Both the position numbers and the translations under genes were made by a program. From Fastidiosipila sp963510375 (GTDB taxonomy: Bacteria; Bacillota; Clostridia; Saccharofermentanales; Fastidiosipilaceae), in contig CAUPES010000005.1 in the NCBI GenBank assembly GCA_963510375.1, forward strand, positions 40,332 through 104,331: a stretch of DNA of 64,000 nt. The letters run 5' to 3'. This document shows, one piece after another, positions 53,701 to 61,799 of the stretch. A model generated the notes under the pieces. The model was not told the DNA's origin, made no database searches, and saw only the letters and a program-made list of their open reading frames with translations. The stretch's first letter is position 1; every line of letters starts with the position of its first letter.

Positions 53701-54782
53701 TTAATTTAGTTGAAACTGAGAGAGAAAAAGCTAGGCAGGCTAGTGAAAATATTTATTTGCCTAATTACATACTGAGTACAATTAGTTCATATCAGGAAAT
53801 GTTACTTTTGAGCATGCTGCTAAATGACAATCAAGCGGTGCAAAAATTGATTGATTTTTATAGAAATCAAGTAGAAGCAACAGAAACAGTGGTAGATTAT
53901 TCAGCCAAAATTGAAGATGAAAATTTCGTAATTAATATATATAACGATAAAGATATTCTTGAAAAAACTTGGCAAAAAATTTTAGCATATTGGTCAGATG
54001 AAAATGCTGATAAGCAAGAGAACGATGAAGTTTGCTCTGATAATTTGAATTATGATTATAAAGAATTTTATGAGTTTAATCCTAGGGCTAAATTTAAATC
54101 ATTACCTAAGGTATCAGTAAGTGAGCTTAAAAGAAAATCCATGCAAGTTGATAGTTCGGATGGAGAAGATAGTGTCTCAAAATTGAAAAAGAATATTAAT
54201 TTGGATTTAGTAGAGCTTGAAGACTTTGATACAACACAATTAAGCTCAACAGATATAGGAACTGCTATCCATGTTGTTATGAACTATTTGGATTTGAACA
54301 AATTGAGAGGAACAGAGGATGCTGATGCGGCGATTGCGGAGGAACTTAATAAATTACTAGAATTTAATTTTATTAATAGAACTGAGAGAGAAGCTCTTAA
54401 TGATTTTAGGCGTGAATTTATTGCCTTTGCTAGATCTCAAATTGCAGATGAAGTTTTACGAGCGGGAGCTAAAGTGTATCGAGAATTGCCATTTACATTT
54501 AAATATGAAGATGATAATCAAGAAATTAGCTTAGTCCAGGGTATAATTGACCTCTGGTATTACTCTGATGCTGGTGCAGTACTATTAGACTACAAATCTG
54601 ATTACTTACCAAAAAATAAACAAGCTGCGAGAAAAGCTTTGTTAGATAGATATTCTGTTCAAATGAAAATTTATGCCTTGGCTCTTGAGATGAGTTTAGG
54701 AGAAAAGGTTAATAAAGTTGTAATTTGGTCAATTAGACTTGCTGAGGAGTTTGAGTTCACTAGGGAAGAGTTAGGAATATAA
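50754..54782 (+). CDS. addA: ATP-dependent helicase/nuclease subunit A
   Basis: About 1342 residues, a UvrD-like helicase with a C-terminal nuclease domain. Walker A AAAGSGKT is at residues 33-40, DEYQDTS marks Walker B, and LTFHKSKGLEFDYV is motif V. The nuclease has GIIDLWYY and LDYKSD near the C-terminus. Start at ATG 50754; two in-frame GTG codons lie just upstream (50745 and 50748), and the purine-rich site is weak. It follows addB by 22 bases, and together they process double-strand breaks, probably with Chi recognition. Confidence 0.95.
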   Translation: MKTELENKLKSFKASPEQQQIIDAKTGNILVSAAAGSGKTGVMTERVSQRVLKGELDLRKVLILTFTNAASNNMSNKISQKLSDLAKAAKTNGEITLYDRLETQVSYLPAAHIETIHSFCLSLLKLFPEEVKSIDDDSILAPNFVTADEQLTKDLLDEAVARVFNDFYIELEELQSETKNKKRLDTGLMLIAAYSAGKDDEELRKLVLSVFNYLRGLPDYDKQLKQAINELKINAKDFANSPHIDYLFDELELRAKAAELAIPDLERRLDGVSLEFAGKTAKTSHAEYVDTYTSLFEITREINSLIDQKDKFYAGKLWNKIFELKSKVNFIKPRKSPWKECERLGLNGSEDISSYEKEVQKIAKAEIKNDFIDILVSEFSDLLYYLGVEGSQNLENSCKFSAKVVWTKTIAEINSEQERMLAVLELFFDLVLKLDKEYQKLKTKRNVVDFSDYEHYALQIVRSEVGREYCQKQFKEVYIDEYQDTSSLEEAILQEISPNNTFMVGDVKQSIYRFRNAKPEIFLEKSKKFQDEVGGSFYQLSQNFRSQSGILAGINSVFSKLMTPEFTNIDYQNGHQMNYFECNNNFDQRIEVMLDCRSENDISYHLPDGNLSGVLQDISKARLNPYQSRLWAESEKEEKNAFHIISEVLRLHREEGVEFKDIAILSRGNSKADYMAKLLQQIGVPSNRYPSLSINADYILQNQVALLQCLDNAQTDIPLATVMLSYLVQAPFTETELLQIRIYQKENRERGNFKAAIQFLAEASLSENHEFYSLQCKVQKFLEELNKWRLRSVEVSVSTLLQEIWNSNNYLEKAAKYDGELAVLSLEEFLTKIENLENSEYESLREIVLALENEVENDLKPSSENNMSADAVNVLTFHKSKGLEFDYVFIYDLDKSLNNKDQQDKIFMSEELGIAYNIAEYSNYGVRTFPSHLRLAMEENEQRRFLTEEICLFYVAMSRAKEKLYLCANIDLTSDYLKLNTLLNLVETEREKARQASENIYLPNYILSTISSYQEMLLLSMLLNDNQAVQKLIDFYRNQVEATETVVDYSAKIEDENFVINIYNDKDILEKTWQKILAYWSDENADKQENDEVCSDNLNYDYKEFYEFNPRAKFKSLPKVSVSELKRKSMQVDSSDGEDSVSKLKKNINLDLVELEDFDTTQLSSTDIGTAIHVVMNYLDLNKLRGTEDADAAIAEELNKLLEFNFINRTEREALNDFRREFIAFARSQIADEVLRAGAKVYRELPFTFKYEDDNQEISLVQGIIDLWYYSDAGAVLLDYKSDYLPKNKQAARKALLDRYSVQMKIYALALEMSLGEKVNKVVIWSIRLAEEFEFTREELGI

Positions 54783-54790
54783 AGTAATTG

Positions 54791-54828
54791 CTGAAAAAAG
54801 ACGATTTACAATTTTTACCGTTTTTCAG
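54791..54828. terminator. Candidate bidirectional hairpin between addA and tadA
   Basis: CTGAAAAA (54791-54798) and TTTTTCAG (54821-54828) can pair, with a T-rich right arm. It overlaps the last codons of tadA, and the two convergent genes are only 32 bases apart, so a shared terminator here is plausible. Confidence 0.4.
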
Positions 54829-55456
54829 GGGAATCGCATAGAGAATCTGTTCTTAATTTAACTCTATTACTTCGTCCACCAAGAGATCTATCTAGGGCTT
54901 TGTTTTCGTTTCGACGTTTGTTGAAGAATTGTTGCAAGAGATTTGTAGCCTCTTCTGCGAGAATTCCAGATTTTATCTCAGGATAGTGATTTAGATTGTT
55001 ATTGCTAAAAAAATTATCTATAGATTTGATGGCACCAGTTTTGGGTGAAGCAGCTCCATAAATAATCCTGTGTACTCTAGCCTGTTGCAGAGCAGAAAGA
55101 CACATGTGACATGGCTCTAGGGTGACATAACAGTCGACATTATCTAAACGCCAGGAATTAAAAAGCTTGCAGGCTGAGTCTATTGCTAGTAACTCAGCAT
55201 GTGCAAGCGTATTTTGATTTTGTTCACGTTTGTTGTAGGCTGTGGCGATTACTTTGCCAGATTTGACTAGTACGCAACCAATTGGGATTTCAGATTCTAT
55301 ATAAGCATTTGCAGCAGCTGCTAATGCTAATTCCATGAAATATTCATCTTTATCTAAAGAGTTTTCTCCATAGACTGATGATAAGGTTTCAGGTTTGCAT
55401 TTGGTTGATTTATCAACCTCTGAATTTTCAAGACTTTCTTTGTTCGAGGTCCACAT
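54815..55456 (-). CDS. tadA: tRNA-specific adenosine deaminase
   Basis: A 213-residue CDA-fold enzyme that converts A34 to inosine in tRNA-Arg(ACG). The zinc and catalytic residues are His86 and Glu88 in AHAELL, with Cys116 and Cys119 in PCHMC. The core (about 40-185) is standard length, with polar extensions of about 38 residues at the N-terminus and 25 at the C-terminus. Its ATG shares one base with the galK stop, so it depends on coupled translation. An internal Met41 would give the usual length but has no site. Confidence 0.92.
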   Translation of the reverse strand: MWTSNKESLENSEVDKSTKCKPETLSSVYGENSLDKDEYFMELALAAAANAYIESEIPIGCVLVKSGKVIATAYNKREQNQNTLAHAELLAIDSACKLFNSWRLDNVDCYVTLEPCHMCLSALQQARVHRIIYGAASPKTGAIKSIDNFFSNNNLNHYPEIKSGILAEEATNLLQQFFNKRRNENKALDRSLGGRSNRVKLRTDSLCDSPEKR

Positions 55457-56745
55457 TATAGTTCAATACCACCAACAGGACGGATATGGATAATCATACA
55501 AGCGTCTTTACCAAAACTAGCTTCTAATGTTTTTACATAAGCTTCAACTGCTTCGCTAGGTACATAAGCTTGAATTGTTCCACCAAAGCCACCACCATGT
55601 ATTCTGCATGCTCCTTCCAAGTTATTATCTTCGAAGAATTTTCTACTCAAGGCTAATGCTAAGGCAGCTTCTTGTTCTTGGTTATTTCCAGGAATTAGAA
55701 CGTTTTGTAGTTGTACTTCAGAACTGTGTGCAGATGCATTCACTAAATCTAAGAAACGTTTGAAGTTTTTGTTTTCTAAAGCGCTTAATTGCTCTGCAGT
55801 CCTGTCTTCTTCAGTGAAGAAGTGTATGGCACGTAGAACTGCCCTTTGAGGGAATTTCTTGCTCAGTTCTGGTACTGCTTGGAAAAATTCATTTGGATTT
55901 ACTTCTGATAAATAAGTTTTTGAGAAGAATTTAGCAATTGCTTGCATATCATTTGGAATACTTGCGTATTCATGAGTTAAGTTAGAGTGACCTTTATCTG
56001 TTTTGGTGATAACCATTTCATAACCATAATCACCAAGATCCAAATCGATTTGTTTTATCTTAGGGTTATTTTTGTCCGCAAAGTCTATTGCAATAACTTC
56101 ACCAAATGCGCAAGCAGTTTGATCCAATAATCCACTAGGTTTATCGAAGAAGACATTCTCAGCAAACTGGCTGGCTAAAGCTTGTTCTATAGGACTAATT
56201 TTTCCAGAGTTGTACATGTAGTTGAAGATAGTTGCAATAAGTATCTCAAAGGCTGCGGAAGATGAAATTCCTGATCCTGCAGCGACTTTACTAGTTGAAT
56301 AGCAATTAAAACCTCCAATTTTATAGCCTTTCTTGTTAAAAGCATGAGCGACACCACGGATCAATGCTGGAGTCTTGCCAATTTCATGTTTTTGAGGTTC
56401 TAAGTCATTTAAATCGATAGTTTCAACAATGTTATATGCTTCAGAAATAAACTGAATTTTGTAATCATCTCTTGCTTGGCATGCTGCAACAATATCTAGG
56501 TCGACAGAAGCAGCAATAACATGTCCTAATTGATGGTCAACGTGATTACCAGCTATTTCTGTTCTTCCTGGTGCAGAGAAGAAACGAATTTCATTATCAT
56601 TAAGTTCAAAACGTTCTGCAAATTTGTCAACTAGATGTTGATATCTATCCAAGTTGTTCTTGATTATAGTTTCATCTTTACCATAAAGCTGTCCTAGTTT
56701 ATTAACTAATTCTGTATTTTCCATTGAAAGAAATTTTTTGCTCAT
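55456..56745 (-). CDS. galK: Galactokinase
   Basis: A 429-residue GHMP-family kinase. Start set at 56745, where AGGAG lies 5-6 bases upstream; the open frame extends 11 codons further without a site. It begins with PGRTEIAGNHVDHQ, the Firmicute galactokinase signature, followed by the GHMP motif AGSGISSSAAF and the C-terminal GGGFGGTIQAYV. It phosphorylates galactose as the first Leloir step. galT and galE are not in the window. tadA overlaps its stop by one base, an unrelated function sharing the message. Confidence 0.93.
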   Translation of the reverse strand: MSKKFLSMENTELVNKLGQLYGKDETIIKNNLDRYQHLVDKFAERFELNDNEIRFFSAPGRTEIAGNHVDHQLGHVIAASVDLDIVAACQARDDYKIQFISEAYNIVETIDLNDLEPQKHEIGKTPALIRGVAHAFNKKGYKIGGFNCYSTSKVAAGSGISSSAAFEILIATIFNYMYNSGKISPIEQALASQFAENVFFDKPSGLLDQTACAFGEVIAIDFADKNNPKIKQIDLDLGDYGYEMVITKTDKGHSNLTHEYASIPNDMQAIAKFFSKTYLSEVNPNEFFQAVPELSKKFPQRAVLRAIHFFTEEDRTAEQLSALENKNFKRFLDLVNASAHSSEVQLQNVLIPGNNQEQEAALALALSRKFFEDNNLEGACRIHGGGFGGTIQAYVPSEAVEAYVKTLEASFGKDACMIIHIRPVGGIEL

Positions 56746-56856
56746 AAGAACTCCTAATGTTTTTGTAATATTTTCCATTTTATATTAATATAAATAACTT
56801 ATAATAACTATAGTTTTATCAGAATATTTTTAGTAAAAGCCGATTCGATAATTTTT

Positions 56857-56865
56857 TGTTAGAAT
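56857..56865 (+). promoter_or_regulatory. Extended -10 promoter for the zinc-ribbon gene
   Basis: TGTTAGAAT, an extended -10 (TG, one base, TAGAAT) with no clear -35, 65 bases upstream of the start. It lies in the 184-base divergent gap with galK. Confidence 0.45.
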
Positions 56866-56929
56866 AGGTGAAGTTAAAAAATTACAAACTTATAAATATT
56901 AATAGTATTTATTTAAAAGAGGAGAAATT

Positions 56930-57664
56930 ATGGCAGTTTACGAAGGACTATGTACAAATTGTGGTTCATTGCTAAGAGTTGATGATAGTCAAGAAAAAGT
57001 TAGATGTATTTTCTGCTGGGGTGAAAGCGATTCCGAGGCAGCTATTAATCTAATGGGTAGAGATGATGTTGAATACCCTAATGAAGCTTATGCAGAACCT
57101 AGTGCAGAAGAGAAGGCAGAAGCGCTAAAAGCTCAAGGTATGGGTGGTGTTGTTATGCGCCAAGAACCTAAGGTAAATAGAAAAGAGAAAAAAACTGGTA
57201 AATTAACACCAAAAGAAAAAGTAGCTCTCCAAAATAAACCTTTGGTCAAACCTGAAGTTAGTAAGAAACATAAAATTACAATCGTAGCTGGTGTTGTAGC
57301 TTTTGTCTTAGTACTAGCAGCAATTGGTTTACCAATATATTTCTTAAGAGAGAACAAAGCAGATGAAATTATGCAAAAACTTCCTGAACATGTAGCTCTT
57401 GCTAGCTCTAAAGAAAAAGTAGACTTGCATAGACAAGATAATCATATTATTACTATAGTTAGTCCAAAAGCTGTTACTAAAAAACAAGCAGAAGAGACTT
57501 TCTTAGCATTTAGTAAAGTCTATGCTGAAGTGTATGGAATTAGTGAAGAAGCTGCTAAAAATAAAGTTGAAGTAAAGCTACTTGATAATGTTACAGGTGG
57601 ATTTAGAGTTAAGATTAAAGATGGATCTGTAATAAGTACTAGTTTAGAAAAAAATAAAAACTAG
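56930..57664 (+). CDS. Zinc-ribbon membrane protein of unknown function
   Basis: A 244-residue protein. Four cysteines (Cys8, Cys11, Cys26, Cys29) form a CxxC-x14-CxxC zinc ribbon at the N-terminus. An acidic then very basic linker (45-112) leads to one membrane helix (115-139), and a 100-residue extracytoplasmic domain follows. So a cytoplasmic metal-binding head is joined through the membrane to an outside domain. I do not recognise the outer domain. AAAGAGGAG lies 7 bases before the ATG. Single-gene unit with its own promoter and terminator. Confidence 0.8.
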   Translation: MAVYEGLCTNCGSLLRVDDSQEKVRCIFCWGESDSEAAINLMGRDDVEYPNEAYAEPSAEEKAEALKAQGMGGVVMRQEPKVNRKEKKTGKLTPKEKVALQNKPLVKPEVSKKHKITIVAGVVAFVLVLAAIGLPIYFLRENKADEIMQKLPEHVALASSKEKVDLHRQDNHIITIVSPKAVTKKQAEETFLAFSKVYAEVYGISEEAAKNKVEVKLLDNVTGGFRVKIKDGSVISTSLEKNKN

Positions 57665-57715
57665 CAGCCTATTGGTAAATTGGAATAGCAGTAGTTTATA
57701 TATGAAATATAAATA

Positions 57716-57750
57716 AAACTCCATAACTAGAAAAGTTATGGAGTTTATTT
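57716..57750 (+). terminator. Terminator between the zinc-ribbon gene and trxB
   Basis: Thirteen-base perfect stem AAACTCCATAACT (57716-57728) with its complement (57734-57746) and a five-base loop. T-rich on the right and A-rich on the left, so it can serve both convergent genes. Confidence 0.85.
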
Positions 57751-57822
57751 ATGCATAAATTAGTAATTTATTATTGTAAGTTTGCCGACATTTAATTGTA
57801 AGTATAAATATAAACGGTTTAA

Positions 57823-58785
57823 TTAATTTTCATCATCAAAGTCATTTAAAATGTAGTCAGCGATATTTTCTCCTGCGATAGAGCCATCATTTGTTGCAGT
57901 AACAATTTGACGTAATTCTTTGGCGATAACATCACCCGCAGCATAGATACCCTTAATTGGAGTTCTCATCTTTTCATCAACGATGACATAATTATCTTCA
58001 TCTAAAATATCTAAATTTTTAATGAAATCTGTATTAGGCAAAATACCAATAGCAGGGAAGATAGCACTGGCTTCAATCTCAATTGGCTCGGCTTCTTTGT
58101 TTTTGTTATTAATGAATAATACGCTTGAAACTTTACCATTGGTACCTTTGATCTCAATTGGACTGTAGGAAAACATAGTCTTAATATTATCTCTTTTTTC
58201 GACACGGTTTACTACAATTTGGCTAGCTCTAATTACATCTCTACGTAGAACCAGATAAACCTTTTTAGCGAATCTTGATAAATACTCAGCTGCTTCGTAA
58301 GCACTGTTACCACCACCGATAACTATTACATCTTCACCTTTGAAGAAAGCTGCATCACAGACTGCACAGTAAGAAACACCGTTACCATAGTACTCTTGTT
58401 CTCCAGGAATACCTAGTTTTCTTTCAACAGTACCAGTTGCGATAAGAATTGATTTTGCTTGCAGAATTTTATCGAATGTCTCAACTTGCTTGTATTTTCC
58501 AAGATCTTCAACTTTTTCTGCTTGACCAAAAATGAATTCGGCTCCAAATTGAGTAGAGTGAGCAGCCATTCGTTGGGCTAATTCTGGTCCCATGATCATA
58601 GAGTCACCAGGCCAGTTCTCAATCTCACTAGTTTCATTAAGTTTTCCACCTGGAGTCATATCTAAAATAGCTACTTTTAGTCCATTACGACTAGCGTAAA
58701 CTGCAGCAGTCATACCAGCAGGACCTGATCCTATAATGATTAAATCGTATATTTGTTCTACTTTTTCCTTTTTAAACTCAAACAT
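57823..58785 (-). CDS. trxB: Thioredoxin reductase
   Basis: About 320 residues, starting best at the ATG at 58785, where GGGTGA lies 4 bases upstream. FAD motif GSGPAG, redox pair CAVC (Cys140 and Cys143), and NADPH motif GGGNSAYEAA are in order. The 2'-phosphate-binding HRRxxxR is LRRDVIR here: the His is lost but the arginines that bind NADPH are kept, so NADPH use is still likely. It reduces thioredoxin, which in turn can serve the ribonucleotide reductase. No thioredoxin gene is adjacent. Confidence 0.94.
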   Translation of the reverse strand: MFEFKKEKVEQIYDLIIIGSGPAGMTAAVYASRNGLKVAILDMTPGGKLNETSEIENWPGDSMIMGPELAQRMAAHSTQFGAEFIFGQAEKVEDLGKYKQVETFDKILQAKSILIATGTVERKLGIPGEQEYYGNGVSYCAVCDAAFFKGEDVIVIGGGNSAYEAAEYLSRFAKKVYLVLRRDVIRASQIVVNRVEKRDNIKTMFSYSPIEIKGTNGKVSSVLFINNKNKEAEPIEIEASAIFPAIGILPNTDFIKNLDILDEDNYVIVDEKMRTPIKGIYAAGDVIAKELRQIVTATNDGSIAGENIADYILNDFDDEN

Positions 58786-59039
58786 TAAATCACCCATTTC
58801 TTGTTTCTATAATATTTCTATGTAATTGGATAGTAATTATAAAGTATGCCTGGGTGAAAATACAGTACAAATGTAGCTAAATTATGTTTTAAAAGTAAAA
58901 AATAACGAATGAAAAAGAACAAAAAACCACTAAAAAGAAATATATTTATAAAGTGGGTGTAAAAAGGGACATTAAAACTGTTAATATTACATGCATAGAA
59001 CAAACGTTCAAATATTGATGAGTTTTGGAGGCAATAGTA

Positions 59040-59396
59040 ATGTTAAATTTAATGTTCTGGATATTATTAAGTGCAATCAGTTTTATATGCCTAGTCACCA
59101 TATGGCAAAGAGAAGATTTTAATTTTGAAGAAATGAAAGAATCTTACGTAATAGATTATTTTAATAATGGTATTAGAGAAAACATGAATACTAGCGTTAT
59201 GAAAAGAAGTGAAGTGAACAGAAGTGCTGTGAAGAGAAAAAATAAAGAACGACTCATGAGATTTTATGATTTAGAACAAAGAACCCACACTAACATTATT
59301 AAATACACAGATATTAAAGATAATAAACGTAAAAGTATTAACATATATCCAGTATCTGATAATAAAGAACAAAAATCAGATCAAGGAGTTGCTTAA
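59040..59396 (+). CDS. Small single-pass membrane protein, unknown
   Basis: A 118-residue protein, starting at ATG 59040 behind GGAGG with an 8-base spacer. One membrane helix (2-22) is followed by a cytoplasmic tail very rich in Lys, Arg and Asn. No family is recognised. The strong start site makes it likely to be a true gene. It stands alone between divergent trxB and the guaB promoter. Confidence 0.65.
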   Translation: MLNLMFWILLSAISFICLVTIWQREDFNFEEMKESYVIDYFNNGIRENMNTSVMKRSEVNRSAVKRKNKERLMRFYDLEQRTHTNIIKYTDIKDNKRKSINIYPVSDNKEQKSDQGVA

Positions 59397-59558
59397 TTAA
59401 ATTGTTGAGTTGAAATACTAATAAGATTTACTAAATTTAATATAGTATAAAGTTAATAATTGAAATATAGCTTAAATGTTGCTGTAATCACTTTACTAAT
59501 AGCAGATTTTGTCGTAATATTGTGAATAATTTAAAACAATAAATTCATGATTTTGGTC

Positions 59559-59564
59559 TATAAT
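59559..59564 (+). promoter_or_regulatory. Probable guaB -10 element
   Basis: A perfect TATAAT 79 bases before the guaB GTG, without a recognisable -35. No purine riboswitch is visible in the 246-base gap upstream of guaB; apart from this it is AT-rich with no clear structure. Confidence 0.45.
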
Positions 59565-59642
59565 AATTCAGAAAAAACCGTTCGAGTTCTATAGACTAGA
59601 ATTATGAAAATAAAATTTCTACTATTATTTGGGAGGCAGATT

Positions 59643-61151
59643 GTGGCAAAAATATACGATTTTGAGTCAAGAACATTTGACGAATACCTACTTATTCCAA
59701 ACTATGCGGACAAAGAGTGTGGTTCAGAGAATGTAAGTTTGAAAACACCTATAGTACGTTATAAAAAAGGAGAAGAATCTCCTGTTAATATAAATATTCC
59801 CCTTACTTCTGCAGTTATGCAGGCTGTTTCTGATGATACATTAGCAATAGCTTTAGCAAGACAGGGAGGTTTATCATTTATCTATAGCTCACAATCAATT
59901 GAGAGCCAAGTAGAAATGATCAGAAAAGTAAAAAGATTCAAATCTGGACTAGTTGTTTCTGATAGTAATCTGACACCACAAGATACATTAGAAGAAATTT
60001 TAAAATTAAAAGAAGAAACAGGACACTCAACAGTAGCAATAACTGAAGACGGAAGTTCAAGAGGTAAGTTACTAGGTTTGGTTACTTCAAGGGACTATAG
60101 AGTCAGTCGATTAGATCCTAGTACTCTAATTTCAGAATTTATGACACCAAGAGAGAAGTTAGTTACAGCTGAAGAGGGTATTTCTTTAAGTGAAGCTAAC
60201 GATATTATTTGGGATAATAAATTGAACCAATTACCAGTTATAACTAAAGAAGGTAATTTAGTTGGAATGGTATTTAGAAAAGACTATCGTGAGCACAAAG
60301 AGAATCCATTAGAATTAACAGATACTAACAAGAGTTTAATGGTTGGTGCAGGAATTAATACAAGAGACTACAAAGAAAGAGTCCCAGCTTTAGTTGAAGC
60401 AGGAGCTGATGTATTAGTAATAGATTCATCAAACGGATTTACTGAATGGCAATATGAAACTTTACGTTGGGTTAAAGAACATTATGATGGCAAAGTCTAT
60501 TGTGGTGCAGGTAATGTAGTTGATGAAGAAGGATTTAAATTCTTAGCTGATGCTGGCGCTGATTTTATCAAAGTTGGAATTGGCGGTGGATCCATTTGTA
60601 TAACTCGTGAACAAAAAGGTATAGGAATGGGTCAAGCTACTGCAGTTCAAATTGTTTCAGAAGCAAGAGACAAGTATTATGAAGCGACAGGAGAATATAT
60701 TCCACTTTGCTCAGATGGTGGTATTGTCTATGACAACCACATGGCTTTAGCATTAGCAATGGGATCTGACTTTGTAATGTTAGGTAGATATTTTGCAAGA
60801 TTTGATGAAAGCCCTACTAGAAGAATGTTGTACAATGGTACATATGTCAAAGAGTACTGGGGTGAAGGATCAAACAGAGCAAGAAACTGGCAACGTTATG
60901 ATGCAGTCAGTAAGAGCGGTGGTATGGTCTTTGAAGAAGGTGTTGATTCATACGTACCATATGCAGGTGCTTTATCAGTAAACGTAGAGCAAACTACTGC
61001 TAAGATTAAGGCTACAATGGTAGCTTGTGGATCCAAAACAATTTCAGAGTTCCAAGAGAAAGCTCGTTTGGTACGTGTATCATCTGCAAGTATTACAGAA
61101 GGTGGTGCTCACGACGTTATACGTAAGAACACTGAAGCAACAAGAGCTTAA
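59643..61151 (+). CDS. guaB: IMP dehydrogenase (Tritrichomonas-like type)
   Basis: A 502-residue NAD-dependent enzyme that oxidises IMP to XMP in guanine nucleotide synthesis. Start at GTG 59643, with GGGAGG 7 bases upstream; the open frame begins 13 codons earlier at an ATG without a site. A CBS pair covers about residues 95-220. The catalytic loop GGGSICITREQKGIG contains Cys319, and the flap has Arg418-Tyr419 in NWQRYD. From memory, sequence and numbering (Cys319, Arg418, Tyr419) coincide with the well-studied Tritrichomonas foetus enzyme and differ from the common bacterial loop SICTTR. guaA is not in the window. Confidence 0.95.
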   Translation: MAKIYDFESRTFDEYLLIPNYADKECGSENVSLKTPIVRYKKGEESPVNINIPLTSAVMQAVSDDTLAIALARQGGLSFIYSSQSIESQVEMIRKVKRFKSGLVVSDSNLTPQDTLEEILKLKEETGHSTVAITEDGSSRGKLLGLVTSRDYRVSRLDPSTLISEFMTPREKLVTAEEGISLSEANDIIWDNKLNQLPVITKEGNLVGMVFRKDYREHKENPLELTDTNKSLMVGAGINTRDYKERVPALVEAGADVLVIDSSNGFTEWQYETLRWVKEHYDGKVYCGAGNVVDEEGFKFLADAGADFIKVGIGGGSICITREQKGIGMGQATAVQIVSEARDKYYEATGEYIPLCSDGGIVYDNHMALALAMGSDFVMLGRYFARFDESPTRRMLYNGTYVKEYWGEGSNRARNWQRYDAVSKSGGMVFEEGVDSYVPYAGALSVNVEQTTAKIKATMVACGSKTISEFQEKARLVRVSSASITEGGAHDVIRKNTEATRA

Positions 61152-61161
61152 TTTGGCTTAA

Positions 61162-61253
61162 TGCTATAATAAAGGTTGGTTTAAATAAATAGCTTTTGAA
61201 TTATTTAAAAGCGTGATAATATTAATGCTTGGGCACTCAATGTCATTGAGTGC
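61162..61253 (+). promoter_or_regulatory. Extended -10 promoter and leader hairpin for greA-lysS
   Basis: TGCTATAAT (61162-61170) is a perfect extended -10, starting 10 bases after the guaB stop. The leader contains the stem GCACTCAAT (61233-61241) with ATTGAGTGC (61245-61253), followed by a mixed TTATTGCTTATTT tract, which may end guaB read-through or attenuate greA. Confidence 0.65.
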
Positions 61254-61304
61254 TTATTGCTTATTTAAGTGGATTTGTCAAAAACCACGTAGGAGGAAAA
61301 TTAA

Positions 61305-61781
61305 ATGGCAGATAAGAAAAAATATGATTTTACTAGTGAAGGTATAAATAAACTAAAAGAAGAGTTAGATAGAAGAAAAGGTACCGAAAGAACAGAGATT
61401 GCTAATAGAATTAAAGAAGCAAGATCTTTTGGTGACCTTTCTGAGAACTCAGAATATGATGATGCTAAAGAAGCTCAAGCTTTAAATGAGGCTAAAATTG
61501 TTGAGTTAGAAGATCTTCTAAAGAATGCTAACGTTATTGAGGATCATGAAATTAGCAAACACGTTATAGGCCTAGGTAGTAAAGTTACTTTAGAAGATAT
61601 TAAATCTGGTGAGCAAGAAGAATTTACATTAGTATCACAAAAAGAGGAAGATATATTTTCTAGTAAAATTTCCACAGAATCACCAGTTGGTGTTGCGATC
61701 ATGGGTAAGAAAAAAGGAGATAAAATAACAGTTTCTACTCCTGTAGGTTTGATTAAATATACTGTAGTTAAAATTGGTTAA
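61305..61781 (+). CDS. greA: Transcription elongation factor GreA
   Basis: A 158-residue GreA that rescues backtracked RNA polymerase by stimulating transcript cleavage. The N-terminal coiled coil ends in the acidic GDLSENSEYDDAK tip that enters the secondary channel, and the C-terminal FKBP-like domain is intact (AIMGKKKGDKITV). TAGGAGGAAAA precedes the ATG. lysS follows after 18 bases, a common greA-lysS pairing in Firmicutes. Confidence 0.96.
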   Translation: MADKKKYDFTSEGINKLKEELDRRKGTERTEIANRIKEARSFGDLSENSEYDDAKEAQALNEAKIVELEDLLKNANVIEDHEISKHVIGLGSKVTLEDIKSGEQEEFTLVSQKEEDIFSSKISTESPVGVAIMGKKKGDKITVSTPVGLIKYTVVKIG

Positions 61782-61799
61782 TATCAGAGAGGATTTAAG

